Shown here: positions 6,647 through 14,593 of the stretch, piece after piece
Layout: each line of letters opens with the position of its first letter
How positions within the stretch are numbered: position 1 is the stretch's first letter
NCBI GenBank assembly: GCA_964411885.1
Contig: CAYPMK010000035.1
Span: 1 to 14,593, forward strand
Length of the DNA stretch: 14,593 bases
Source of the DNA: JAKLHL01 sp964411885
GTDB taxonomy: Bacteria; Bdellovibrionota; JAFGOL01
Reading direction: 5' to 3'
The notes under the pieces: generated by a model
Told to the model about the DNA's origin: nothing
Seen by the model: only the letters and a program-made list of their open reading frames with translations
Database searches by the model: none
Translations under genes and position numbers: made by a program

Positions 6647-8454
6647 GCGTGCTCCTCCATGCTCTTTGTCAAAACACCAAGCAGTGGCTTTAAGCGCTCA
6701 ATGTCTTTTATAATTGCCTCATACTCACGTAAAGACTTTTCTGTAGAGCCACCTTCTTTTATTTTGTTCAAAAGTTCTTTTTTTGTGTCCTCAAGATAAT
6801 TAATCTTAAATCTCATTAGACAAGCGACAAACTCTTTGTCTGGATCGTCAAAATCATTTTTTTTATCTAAAAGGCCTTTGGTTATAAGGTCTTCTATCCA
6901 ATATTGGCTAGTTGAGCGTGATATCTCTATCCATATGGACACATCCATTATCGGATTTATCAAATAGGTTTTTTTAACTTCTTGCAAAATATTAGACAAG
7001 TCCTGAGGAATAAATGTGGACCAATCTTCATCAGATATTTTTTCTACAAGGTCTGGTTCAACAAAAAGACAGGACATCAACCTTTTATATATTTGAGGTA
7101 CTTTGATCAGCTGTTTAACAGAGCTTTGTTTTCTTTGAACATCAGAAGGAGTTGTGGTTTTTGTGTGTTTTTTTAATAATATATTCAGTTCTTTTGTTGG
7201 AATACCGCTTCTAAAAGAAAGCTCTTTTACCCATAATGTTTTACTTACAGCATCTGGCATCATGCCAATATAATCCAATATCTCTGATGTACTCTTTGAT
7301 ATGGAGTCTGGGTCTTTCTCTCTAGAAAAACGTTCAACTATAACAACAGAAAGTAGCGGACCTGCTTTTGATAACATCGTTAATAATTCATCTTTGCCAT
7401 ATTTAAGAACTGCTTCGTCTGGATCAAGTTCCTCATCAAGAAAAAGGGCGTCGACCTTTATCCCTTTCTCTAGCAACATCGGCAAAGATCGTTTTGAAGC
7501 TTTTATTCCTGCTTCGTCTGAATCATAAAAAAGCACGACCCTTTCTGTATACCTTTTTATCAACTGAGCTTGTTTGTCTGTGAATGAAGTTCCAAGAGTT
7601 GCAACAACATTCTTTATTCCAGCTTGAAACAGGCTGATAAGATCCATGTAGCCCTCAACAACCACTGCATAACCAGCATCCCTTATATATGATCTTGTTT
7701 TATTGAGACCATAAAGAACGTCTCCTTTTGTATATAACTCACTATCTTTTGAGTTTATATATTTAGGGGAATCTTCTACATCCTTAATTAACCTTCCACC
7801 AAAAGCAACAACGTCTCCAGAATGGTTCTGTATAGGGAACATAAGCCTGTCCCTAAAAGTATCATAGTATTTACCTGTTTTCTCTTTTATTAGACCAAGC
7901 TCAGAGGCAAGTGCTAGCGAAACGCCTTTTTTGACGAAATTAATATATAAAGCGTCCCACGCTGTACCAGAATAACCTATTCCAAACTCTTTTAATGTCT
8001 CTAATGAAAGTTTTCTTTTTAGAACATACTTGTATGCGTCAGAGTTTTTGTCGTCTAAAAGATACAAATAATGATCCCTTGCTATTGTATTTATATTCAA
8101 AAGATCCTGTCTTCTACCCTGCCTTAGGGCATAGTTCTTATCGGTATGCTCTGAAACAGGAATCTTAACCCCGGCTATATCTGCAAGCTTTACTATAGCC
8201 TCGTAAAAGGTCATACCTTCTGTTTTTTGAATAAAACTTATTGCATCCCCACCTTCGTTACACCCAAAACATCTAAAGATTTGTTTGTCTGGACTAACCA
8301 TGAAGCTTGGAGTCTTTTCGTTATGAAAAGGACATAAACCTTTATAATTAGCACCTGCTTTTTTAAGCAAGACCTTCTCGCTCACAATATCAACAATGTC
8401 TAACTTAGAACGTATCTCGTCGATAACGCCCTTTGTTATGTTTAAGGGAGCCAA
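6643..8454 (-). CDS. dnaG: DNA primase DnaG
   Basis: The replicative primase, 603 residues, which makes the short RNA primers for Okazaki fragments with the DnaB helicase. The N-terminal CHC2 zinc finger is complete (Cys41-x2-His44 ... Cys62-x2-Cys65), followed by the RNA-polymerase core and the TOPRIM fold, with Glu267 in 'VVVEGYMDL', 'YDSDEAGIKAS' (Asp311, Asp313) and 'DEELDPDEAV' near 340-348. From about residue 435 the helical C-terminal part that binds DnaB is poorly conserved, as usual. Length is normal. The start is a TTG at 8452-8454: no ATG or GTG exists in frame near it, GAGAGGG (8461-8467) lies 6 nt upstream, and the N-terminus aligns with known primases. It is the middle gene of rpsU-dnaG-rpoD, 24 nt after rpsU and overlapping rpoD by 4 nt. 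Confidence 0.98.
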   Translation of the reverse strand: MAPLNITKGVIDEIRSKLDIVDIVSEKVLLKKAGANYKGLCPFHNEKTPSFMVSPDKQIFRCFGCNEGGDAISFIQKTEGMTFYEAIVKLADIAGVKIPVSEHTDKNYALRQGRRQDLLNINTIARDHYLYLLDDKNSDAYKYVLKRKLSLETLKEFGIGYSGTAWDALYINFVKKGVSLALASELGLIKEKTGKYYDTFRDRLMFPIQNHSGDVVAFGGRLIKDVEDSPKYINSKDSELYTKGDVLYGLNKTRSYIRDAGYAVVVEGYMDLISLFQAGIKNVVATLGTSFTDKQAQLIKRYTERVVLFYDSDEAGIKASKRSLPMLLEKGIKVDALFLDEELDPDEAVLKYGKDELLTMLSKAGPLLSVVIVERFSREKDPDSISKSTSEILDYIGMMPDAVSKTLWVKELSFRSGIPTKELNILLKKHTKTTTPSDVQRKQSSVKQLIKVPQIYKRLMSCLFVEPDLVEKISDEDWSTFIPQDLSNILQEVKKTYLINPIMDVSIWIEISRSTSQYWIEDLITKGLLDKKNDFDDPDKEFVACLMRFKINYLEDTKKELLNKIKEGGSTEKSLREYEAIIKDIERLKPLLGVLTKSMEEHA

Positions 8455-8467
8455 ATAACACCCTCTC
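8455..8467 (-). promoter_or_regulatory. Ribosome binding site that fixes the TTG start of dnaG
   Basis: GAGAGGG (8461-8467 on the minus strand) followed by TGTTAT leads straight to TTG. The strong site at 6-nt spacing is the reason to accept a rare start codon; the next in-frame ATG is codon 52, inside the zinc-finger domain and too late. Confidence 0.7.
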
Positions 8468-8478
8468 TTCTTTTTTAT

Positions 8479-8676
8479 TTATCTAGAAGACTTTCTTTGT
8501 TTCTTTATGATTCTTTTCTGAGCTGCAATACTCTTTTTTTTCTTTGATACAGAAGGTTTTTCAAAATGCTCTCTCTTTCTTACTTCAGAGAGTATGCCTG
8601 CCTTTTCGCATTGTTTCTTAAAACGTTTTAAGAATTGCTCAAAAGACTCACCATCACGCATGTAAACACCAGGCAT
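8479..8676 (-). CDS. rpsU: Small ribosomal subunit protein bS21
   Basis: A 65-residue, strongly basic protein of the bS21 family, part of the 30S head/platform near the anti-Shine-Dalgarno end of 16S rRNA, where it aids mRNA initiation. The N-terminal core 'ESFEQFLKRFKKQCEKAGIL' and 'VRKREHFEKPS' are diagnostic, and the Lys/Arg-rich tail (about 44-65) is typical. An AGGGGGTGAT ribosome site precedes the ATG. It heads the classic rpsU-dnaG-rpoD operon, with a consensus-like promoter just upstream, starting at the end of the lipoprotein gene. Confidence 0.97.
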   Translation of the reverse strand: MPGVYMRDGESFEQFLKRFKKQCEKAGILSEVRKREHFEKPSVSKKKKSIAAQKRIIKKQRKSSR

Positions 8677-8718
8677 TAAATATCACCCCCTGTTAAATTG
8701 ATATAAAGGTTTGAAATA

Positions 8719-8745
8719 TTTATAAAGAACAGCTATTAATGTCAA
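8719..8745 (-). promoter_or_regulatory. Promoter of the rpsU-dnaG-rpoD operon
   Basis: The minus strand has a perfect -35 TTGACA at 8740-8745, only a few bases after the lipoprotein stop codon, and TATAAA at 8719-8724. The spacer of 15 nt is short; shifting the -10 by one (ATAAAT) gives 16. Transcription would start near 8712, leaving a leader of about 35 nt before rpsU. It separates the rpsU operon from the gyrB-gyrA-lipoprotein unit, though read-through is likely because I see no terminator. Confidence 0.55.
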
Positions 8746-8748
8746 TAC

Positions 8749-9612
8749 CTATTTAGCTTGTGTGCTCGAAGAAGAAAGCTTAGATATTTTTGCTTCTATG
8801 ACGCCTTTGTTGGGATAAAGTTCCTTTAATTCCATATAAATAGAGATAGCCTTTTGTCTGTCCCCAAGTTCTTCAAAAGCTTCTGCCTTTTGATACTTAC
8901 ACAAAATCCCATATTTTGAAGAAGCAGAATATTTAAGACATTTATCTAATATTGCTATTATTTTCTTCTGAGGATCAGAAAAAAGGTCCTGTGATTTTGC
9001 AGACTCTGATAACTCAGTGGATTCGTTAAGGTCTTTAGTAAGAAGAGAATATGAAAAAGCCATATAATACAGGGCCTCCTGTAAAGACTGACTCTCTTCG
9101 TCGTCTGGATTATCTTCCATTTGTTTTACGGCATTACTAAAAAAATCTAGAGCCTTATCAAATCTATACATCTTAAAATAACAATTACCCACATTAAGAG
9201 AAACATCGAACTTCTCTCTTTTTGAGTCAGCCAAAGGTATTGCCTTTTTATAATACATAAGCGCTCTTGGGTAATCATTTGTCCTTGAATATACAACAAG
9301 CCCCATCTTATTAAAGACATCAAAACGTCTCTCGTCATTTGGCGAAGAGATATCTATATACGTTTCCAACACCTTTATTGCTTTCTTAGGATCCCCTATT
9401 TGATAATAAAGATCGCCCAAAAGATAAAGAGCATCTTTTGCCTTCTTGCTTTTAGGAGCTGTTGAAACAACTTTTCTTAAACTATCTATGGCTCTATGGG
9501 CGTCGCCTTCGTTCTTATATTTTATAGCTTCCCTATAATAAGAGTCTTCTGGTCTAACAAGACCACAGGAAGAAAGAACAAACAAAGAGATAACTAAAAA
9601 GATTCTATTCAT
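8749..9612 (-). CDS. TPR-repeat outer-membrane-type lipoprotein (BamD/YbgF-like fold)
   Basis: A 287-residue lipoprotein. The signal peptide ends in the lipobox Leu13-Ser14-Ser15-Cys16; Gly at +2 gives no inner-membrane retention signal, so outer-membrane anchoring facing the periplasm is expected. The rest is built from about five or six TPR helical pairs, for example 'YYREAIKYKNEGDAHRAID' (from about 25), 'DALYLLGDLYYQIGDPKKAI', 'KMGLVVYSRTNDYPRALMYY', 'NVGNCYFKMYRFDKALDFF' and 'YQKAEAFEELGDRQKAISIY'. Such proteins act as scaffolds; BamD and CpoB/YbgF are the familiar relatives by fold, but I cannot assign it to either. Its ATG lies inside the gyrA end (overlap ATGAATAG, 8 nt) with GAGGGT just before it, so it is translationally coupled to gyrA. 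A similarly placed TPR lipoprotein is known to me downstream of gyrA in Geobacter (from memory). Confidence 0.9.
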   Translation of the reverse strand: MNRIFLVISLFVLSSCGLVRPEDSYYREAIKYKNEGDAHRAIDSLRKVVSTAPKSKKAKDALYLLGDLYYQIGDPKKAIKVLETYIDISSPNDERRFDVFNKMGLVVYSRTNDYPRALMYYKKAIPLADSKREKFDVSLNVGNCYFKMYRFDKALDFFSNAVKQMEDNPDDEESQSLQEALYYMAFSYSLLTKDLNESTELSESAKSQDLFSDPQKKIIAILDKCLKYSASSKYGILCKYQKAEAFEELGDRQKAISIYMELKELYPNKGVIEAKISKLSSSSTQAK

Positions 9613-12085
9613 TACCCTCTACATCTGGAACAGCTCCAGCATTGTTCTCGCTTATTATTTTTGCAACACCAACTATTTTTTCTCCACCATCAAGGTTCAT
9701 TAATCTCACACCCTGTGTGCTTCTACCCATAACCCTTATATCTTTGACATTTATTCTTATTGTTTGTCCGCCGTCACTAACCAACATAAGGCTGTCATCC
9801 TCTTTCACTTTGAATACAGTTACAACAGAGCCACCTTTCTCTCCAACCTTACCTGCCATAACACCTTTACCACCCCTAGACTGAACCCTAAACTCAGAAA
9901 CATCGGTTCTTTTACCGTATCCGTTCTCGAAAACAGTCATAATAGTGTAGTCTGGGCTATCTATGTTATTAAGAACATCAACTCCAACAACGATATCTCC
10001 ATCACCAAGATTAACGCCCTTAACACCCCTGGCGGTCCTTCCAACCCTTGTAACGTCTGATTCGCTGAAACAGATGCTCTTACCTTTTCTTGTACTTATA
10101 AGTATATGATCCCCTTCTGAAACCATTTGCACTGTTTCTATAAAATCACCTTCGTCCGTATTGACAGCTATTATTCCACCACTTCTTGGTCTTGAAAAAT
10201 TCATCAAAGAGGTCTTTTTTATTATTCCCTTCTCTGAAACCATTATTATGTTCTTGTGTTCGCTGAATTCAGAAACTGGAAGCGTTGCAACAACTTTCTC
10301 GTCGTTCTCTAGCGTTAACAAGTTGGCTATGTGTTTACCCTTGGTGCCTCTTGTTGACATTGGTATTTGATATATTTTCAACCAATAACACTTTCCTTTG
10401 CTAGAGAAACACAAAAGATAATTGTGGTTCTTCGCAGTAAAGATGTCAGAAACTTCGTCATCATCTTTAAGGTCTTGGCCCTTAACGCCCTTTCCACCCC
10501 TTCTTTGTTCTCTAAATGATTCAACACTCATTCTTTTTATATAACCAGAGTGTGTTGTTATAACAACAACTTCGTCGTTAGGTATAAGGTCCTCTACGTC
10601 TATCTCATCTGTAGTTGCAACTATCTCGGTCCTTCTTTTATCTCCATAGTTCTTTTCTATATCAACTAGTTCTTCCTTTATTATTTGGATAACTTTTTGG
10701 TCGTCGTTCAAGATACCCTTTAGTTCCTCTATTTTTGCAAGAAGCTCTTTGTATTCAGATATTATTTTATCCCTTTCCAGAGCAGTAAGCCTTTGCAGTT
10801 TAAGGTCCAATACTGCCTGTGCTTGTATATCAGACATAGAGAATTTTGATATTAGCTGGCTTTTTGCTTCAAGAGGAGAAGATGCAGCTTTTATAGTTGC
10901 AACAACCTCGTCTATATTCTCGACTGCTGTTTTTAATCCCAACAACAAATGAGCTTTTTCTTCTGCTTTCCTTAAAAGAAACCTAGTTCTTCTAACAATT
11001 ATTTCTTTTCTATATTCTACAAAAAGCACAAGATACTGTTTTAAGTTAAAGACCTTGGGTTGATTATTATCAAGCCCCAACATGATTATCCCAAAACTGT
11101 CTTCCATTTGTGTAAATTTATACAGTTGATTAAGAATAACGTTTCCTTGAAAACCTTTTCTTACGTCTACAACAACCCTTATTCCAATTCTTGAAGACTC
11201 ATCTCTTATATCAGAAACTCCTTCTATTCTCTTTTCCTTAACAAGCTCTGCTATTTTTTCTATCAATCTGGCTTTGTTAACTTGATAAGGAATCTCTGTT
11301 ACAACGACTTTTTCATTCCCTTTTTTGTCTTCTTCTATTTCGGCTTTTGCTCTTATTCTTATAACGCCCCTACCTGTGTTATATGCAGAAACGATCCCCT
11401 CTCTTCCATATATAATACCGTGTGTAGGAAAATCTGGACCCGGTATTATGTTCATTAATTCAGGAATACTTATCTCTGGATTTTCTATTACCGCAAGAAC
11501 TCCTTTAACTATTTCAGATAAATTGTGTGGTGGCACACTAGTTGCCATACCAACCGCAATACCGCTAGATCCATTAACTAGATAGTTGGGTATTTTTGAA
11601 GGCATTAAAACTGGTTCTTTAAGTGTTCCGTCGTAGTTCGGCGTAAAATCAACTGTCTCTTTATCAAGGTCTGATAAAAACTCTTGAGCAACACGAGCAA
11701 GTCTTACTTCTGTATAACGCATGGCCGCAGGAGAATCTCCGTCTATAGAACCGAAGTTTCCCTGACCATCAACTATTTGGTATCGCATCGAGAAATCTTG
11801 AGCAAGTCTTACAATAGTATAGTAGACAGCAGAATCCCCGTGAGGATGATACTTACCTATTACGTCACCCACGACTCTTGCTGATTTCTTATATGGCTTA
11901 TCGTGATAGTTATTAAGTTCGTGCATAGCATAAAGAACTCTTCTGTGAACTGGCTTTAAACCGTCCCTGAAATCTGGTAGAGCTCTTCCAACAATAACGC
12001 TCATAGCATAATCAAGATATGCCCCGCGCATTTCGTCTTCTATGCTTACCACAGTAAAATTATTTTTTTGTTCCTGACTTTCCAT
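9605..12085 (-). CDS. gyrA: DNA gyrase subunit A
   Basis: The DNA-breaking and rejoining subunit of gyrase, 826 residues, working as A2B2 to introduce negative supercoils. The winged-helix domain carries the catalytic Tyr124 in 'AAMRYTEVRL' (E. coli Tyr122). The GyrA box QRRGGKG at 527-533 and later blade motifs ('STRGTKG', 'RTARGVKG', 'QSRGGKG', 'RSTQGV') mark the C-terminal DNA-wrapping beta-pinwheel and separate it from ParC. It is about 50 residues shorter than E. coli GyrA. In the quinolone-resistance region the motif is HPHGDSAVYYTIVR: Ser85 matches E. coli Ser83, but Tyr89 occupies the place of Asp87, an uncommon residue there. It lies 18 nt after gyrB with GAGGAG upstream, and overlaps the lipoprotein gene. 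Confidence 0.98.
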   Translation of the reverse strand: MESQEQKNNFTVVSIEDEMRGAYLDYAMSVIVGRALPDFRDGLKPVHRRVLYAMHELNNYHDKPYKKSARVVGDVIGKYHPHGDSAVYYTIVRLAQDFSMRYQIVDGQGNFGSIDGDSPAAMRYTEVRLARVAQEFLSDLDKETVDFTPNYDGTLKEPVLMPSKIPNYLVNGSSGIAVGMATSVPPHNLSEIVKGVLAVIENPEISIPELMNIIPGPDFPTHGIIYGREGIVSAYNTGRGVIRIRAKAEIEEDKKGNEKVVVTEIPYQVNKARLIEKIAELVKEKRIEGVSDIRDESSRIGIRVVVDVRKGFQGNVILNQLYKFTQMEDSFGIIMLGLDNNQPKVFNLKQYLVLFVEYRKEIIVRRTRFLLRKAEEKAHLLLGLKTAVENIDEVVATIKAASSPLEAKSQLISKFSMSDIQAQAVLDLKLQRLTALERDKIISEYKELLAKIEELKGILNDDQKVIQIIKEELVDIEKNYGDKRRTEIVATTDEIDVEDLIPNDEVVVITTHSGYIKRMSVESFREQRRGGKGVKGQDLKDDDEVSDIFTAKNHNYLLCFSSKGKCYWLKIYQIPMSTRGTKGKHIANLLTLENDEKVVATLPVSEFSEHKNIIMVSEKGIIKKTSLMNFSRPRSGGIIAVNTDEGDFIETVQMVSEGDHILISTRKGKSICFSESDVTRVGRTARGVKGVNLGDGDIVVGVDVLNNIDSPDYTIMTVFENGYGKRTDVSEFRVQSRGGKGVMAGKVGEKGGSVVTVFKVKEDDSLMLVSDGGQTIRINVKDIRVMGRSTQGVRLMNLDGGEKIVGVAKIISENNAGAVPDVEGNE

Positions 12086-12103
12086 TTATACAGAACTCCT
12101 CGT

Positions 12104-14521
12104 TTATATATCTAGATTCCTTACTCTAAGAGCGTTTTCCTCTATAAACTGTCTTCTCGGTTCAACAACATCACCCATTAAGATGGTAAATACCCTGTCT
12201 GCTTCTAATGCATCATTAACACTTACCTTTATCATCATCCTGTTCTCTGGGTTCATGGTAGTTTCCCAAAGTTGTTCTGGGTTCATTTCTCCAAGACCTT
12301 TGTACCTTTGTATCGAATAGCCCTTTTTGCCTTCTTCCATAATAAAGTCGACAAGTGCATCAAGAGAGTTAAATTCTTTTATTCCACCATCTGCACTTAT
12401 CTTGTAAGGAAGATCCCCAAGTTTTTTGATGTCATCAGACAAAGAACATAGTTCCTCGTATTCTGTAAGAGCATACATTTCTTTTGATATACTTGTTATC
12501 ACCTGCTTGTCCCCGTTCTTTCTGCTAATACAATTAATCTTATTATAAATTCCATCGTCTTCTTTTATCTCATATGAGAACTCTTCTATGTTCTTGTGTT
12601 TCTCTGTAAAATGTTTTTTTATACCGCCAAAATATTCATCTATTTTGTTCCTGTCCTTAAGCCACTCACTTGAATAACCCCAATCAGCTATTAAGTGTCT
12701 AATTATATCCATATTTCTTTTTCTTCTAGTAAAGGCTGTTATTATTTTGTTAAACCTTATTATGTTCCTGATCAAAGTTTTCATATCTGTACATTGAGCA
12801 CCATTATTAGAATGAATAGCTGTTATAGATTCACAAGCTGAATCAAAAAGCATGGTATTGAGTTCTTGTTCGTCTTTAAGATACCAATGTTTGTTGCCTT
12901 TCTTTATTCTGAAAAGAGGTGGTTGAGCTATATACAAACATCCATTATCTATAAGTTGTCTCATCTGCCTAAAAAAGAAAGTTAACAACAACGTTCTTAT
13001 GTGTGAGCCGTCAACGTCTGCGTCGGTCATTATAACTATTTTATGATACCTTAATTTTGATACATCAAAATCATCTTCCCCCACACCAGATCCTATTGCT
13101 GTTATAAGATATTTAATTTCTTCTGAACCAAGCATCTTGTCAAAACGAGCCTTCTCGACGTTAAGTATCTTTCCTTTTATAGGTAATACGGCCTGTACCC
13201 TTCTGTCCCTTCCTTGTTTTGCAGAGCCGCCAGCAGAATCTCCTTCGACTATGAATAATTCACATTCTTTTGGATCTGATGATTGGCAATCTGCCATCTT
13301 GCCCGGAAGACCAGACATATCTAACGGGCTCTTCCTTCTTGTAAGTTCTTTCGCTTTTCTGGCTGCTATTCTTGCCCTTGCACCATCTACAGCCTTAGAA
13401 CATATGAGTTTAGCAATACTTGGATTCTCTTCAAAAAACTGCAATAAATATTCATTAACTATTGTTTCTACTATTCCTTTTACTTCTGAATTACCAAGCT
13501 TGGTTTTTGTTTGTCCTTCAAATTGTGGCTGAGGAACTTTAACACTTACTACAGCAGCAATGCCTTCTCTAATATCTTCTCCTAGGAGACTCTCTTTTAG
13601 GCCAGTTAACATATTGCTCTTTACAGCATAAAGATTAACGGTTCTGGTTAGTGCCGCTTTTAATCCAGAAAGATGCGTTCCACCTTCTATTGTGTTTATG
13701 TTGTTACAAAAAGAAAAAATATTTTCTTGATAAGAGTCATTCCACTGCATTGAAACTTCCACTATTATAGGGCCTTTTTCTGCAGTTAAATATATTGGAG
13801 GCTGATGTATGGATTTTTTATTCTGATTTATATACTCTACAAAACTTACTATACCACCTTCATATTTAAAAATAACATCTTTGTCTGCTCTTTCGTCTAT
13901 AAGGTTTATACTAAGACCTCTATTAAGAAAAGCCAGCTCTCTTAGTCTTTTAGAAATTATATCAAAAGAATACTCCAACACTTCGAATATCTGTGGATCG
14001 GGTTTAAAGGTTATTTTTGTTCCTCTAGTAGACGTTGTACCAGTTTCTGCAAGCGGAGCCTCTGGAGCACTCCTTCTATACGTTTGAGAATATACTTTTG
14101 AGTCTCTAGCTATTTCTACTCTTAAAACCTCTGATAAAGCGTTAACACAACTCATACCAACGCCGTGTAAACCACCAGAGACCTTATAACTAGATGAATC
14201 AAATTTACCTCCTGCGTGGAGTTTTGTAAGAACAACTTCTGCAGCAGAAATACCAAGCTCTTCGTGTATCTCTACAGGAATTCCTCGCCCGTCATCTTCG
14301 ACGGTAATACTATCGTCGGCGTGTATTATTACTTTTATGTTCCCACAATGACCGGCAAGATGTTCATCCACACTATTATCAACTATCTCAAAAACAAGAT
14401 GATGAAGTCCTCTTTGTGCGGTATCGCCAATATACATACCCGGTCTTTTTCTTACAGCCTCTAAACCATCAAGGACTTTTATACTTTTTGCACTGTAATT
14501 TTCCTGAACATTAGATGTCAT
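12104..14521 (-). CDS. gyrB: DNA gyrase subunit B
   Basis: The ATPase subunit of gyrase, 805 residues. GHKL ATPase domain: 'FEIVDNSVDE' (Glu45 catalytic, Asn49 for Mg), 'EDDGRGIPV', 'SGGLHGVGMSCVNALS' and the transducer lysine in 'GQTKTKLGN' (Lys341). TOPRIM domain: 'VEGDSAGGSAKQGRDR' with Glu426, and 'TDADVDGSHIRTLLLTFFFR' with Asp500, Asp502 and Asp504. A poorly conserved insert of about 170 residues (roughly 552-725) precedes the tail 'YKGLGEMNPEQLWETTM' and 'FIEENALRVRNLDI'; this insert is the mark of Gram-negative GyrB. The novobiocin-contact arginine (E. coli Arg136) is kept as Arg139. The start ATG has GGGAGA (14529-14534) 7 nt upstream and overlaps the end of the upstream frame. Confidence 0.98.
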   Translation of the reverse strand: MTSNVQENYSAKSIKVLDGLEAVRKRPGMYIGDTAQRGLHHLVFEIVDNSVDEHLAGHCGNIKVIIHADDSITVEDDGRGIPVEIHEELGISAAEVVLTKLHAGGKFDSSSYKVSGGLHGVGMSCVNALSEVLRVEIARDSKVYSQTYRRSAPEAPLAETGTTSTRGTKITFKPDPQIFEVLEYSFDIISKRLRELAFLNRGLSINLIDERADKDVIFKYEGGIVSFVEYINQNKKSIHQPPIYLTAEKGPIIVEVSMQWNDSYQENIFSFCNNINTIEGGTHLSGLKAALTRTVNLYAVKSNMLTGLKESLLGEDIREGIAAVVSVKVPQPQFEGQTKTKLGNSEVKGIVETIVNEYLLQFFEENPSIAKLICSKAVDGARARIAARKAKELTRRKSPLDMSGLPGKMADCQSSDPKECELFIVEGDSAGGSAKQGRDRRVQAVLPIKGKILNVEKARFDKMLGSEEIKYLITAIGSGVGEDDFDVSKLRYHKIVIMTDADVDGSHIRTLLLTFFFRQMRQLIDNGCLYIAQPPLFRIKKGNKHWYLKDEQELNTMLFDSACESITAIHSNNGAQCTDMKTLIRNIIRFNKIITAFTRRKRNMDIIRHLIADWGYSSEWLKDRNKIDEYFGGIKKHFTEKHKNIEEFSYEIKEDDGIYNKINCISRKNGDKQVITSISKEMYALTEYEELCSLSDDIKKLGDLPYKISADGGIKEFNSLDALVDFIMEEGKKGYSIQRYKGLGEMNPEQLWETTMNPENRMMIKVSVNDALEADRVFTILMGDVVEPRRQFIEENALRVRNLDI

Positions 14522-14593
14522 TAATAAGTCTCCCTTCTCTCACTGTGATAAACTGAACACTATCAGAAAATAATCTCCTAAACAAGCTGTTAT
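14511..14593 (-). CDS. C-terminal fragment of upstream gene, probably recF
   Basis: At the window edge one minus-strand frame is open for 26 codons and ends in TAA at 14511-14513, overlapping the gyrB start by 11 nt. It encodes NSLFRRLFSDSVQFITVREG followed by RLINDI. The pattern 'VQFITVREGRLI' resembles the C-terminal strand pair of RecF, and recF commonly lies directly before gyrB, often overlapping it. A DciA/DUF721 C-terminus is an alternative. A second frame is also open for 17 codons and ends 33 nt before gyrB, so the reading frame itself is not certain. Confidence 0.45.
   Translation of the reverse strand, partial: NSLFRRLFSDSVQFITVREGRLINDI

Noticed and set aside
13137..13532. 131-codon plus-strand frame inside gyrB
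   Set aside because: Antisense to the conserved TOPRIM region of gyrB, where coding is unambiguous.

Overview
The window reads as a low-GC Gram-negative bacterial chromosome segment made almost entirely of core information-processing genes. Support for a Gram-negative host: GyrB is about 805 residues and carries the long insertion after the TOPRIM domain seen in Gram-negative gyrases; there is an outer-membrane-type TPR lipoprotein and a MFS_3/EntS-like exporter. The order gyrB-gyrA-TPR lipoprotein recalls, from memory, some former Deltaproteobacteria (e.g. Geobacter). That is only a hint, and no lineage is assigned. I see no mobile element, CRISPR array, integrase or clearly foreign cargo.

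Layout. Left part (1-1924, + strand): the 3' part of an unrecognised protein with three carboxypeptidase-regulatory-like beta repeats, then a membrane-anchored DUF192 protein whose Shine-Dalgarno overlaps the upstream stop codon. These meet, end to end with no spacer, a long minus-strand run that fills the rest of the window. Reading the minus strand in its own 5'->3' direction (right to left): a 26-residue C-terminal fragment in the recF position, gyrB, gyrA, a TPR lipoprotein overlapping gyrA by 8 nt, then a new promoter and the macromolecular-synthesis operon rpsU-dnaG-rpoD. Next come a tRNA with anticodon CAU (best fit tRNA-Ile2) with its own promoter, a coiled-coil/C4 zinc-ribbon protein, the RNase P RNA gene rnpB, a MFS exporter and a small secreted Cys/Lys-Glu-rich protein.

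How it fits together. The right half supplies DNA supercoiling (GyrA2B2), replication priming (DnaG), the housekeeping sigma factor (RpoD) and a small-subunit ribosomal protein (bS21). The middle supplies a decoding tRNA and the catalytic RNA that trims tRNA 5' ends, apparently in the same transcription unit. The genes are packed tightly: overlaps are 4-11 nt and most gaps are under 40 nt. No stretch over 300 bases lacks a gene; the only long non-protein stretch, 3678-3993, is rnpB.

Most of the window is ordinary. The points I would look at again are: a reduced but otherwise intact type-A RNase P RNA without P13/P14; its tight packing between a zinc-ribbon gene and a transporter downstream of a tRNA; a tyrosine in the GyrA quinolone pocket where aspartate or glutamate is usual; the linkage of gyrBA to the rpsU-dnaG-rpoD operon; and two unassigned exported-type proteins at the left end. 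I do not see convincing evidence for a wholly new system.
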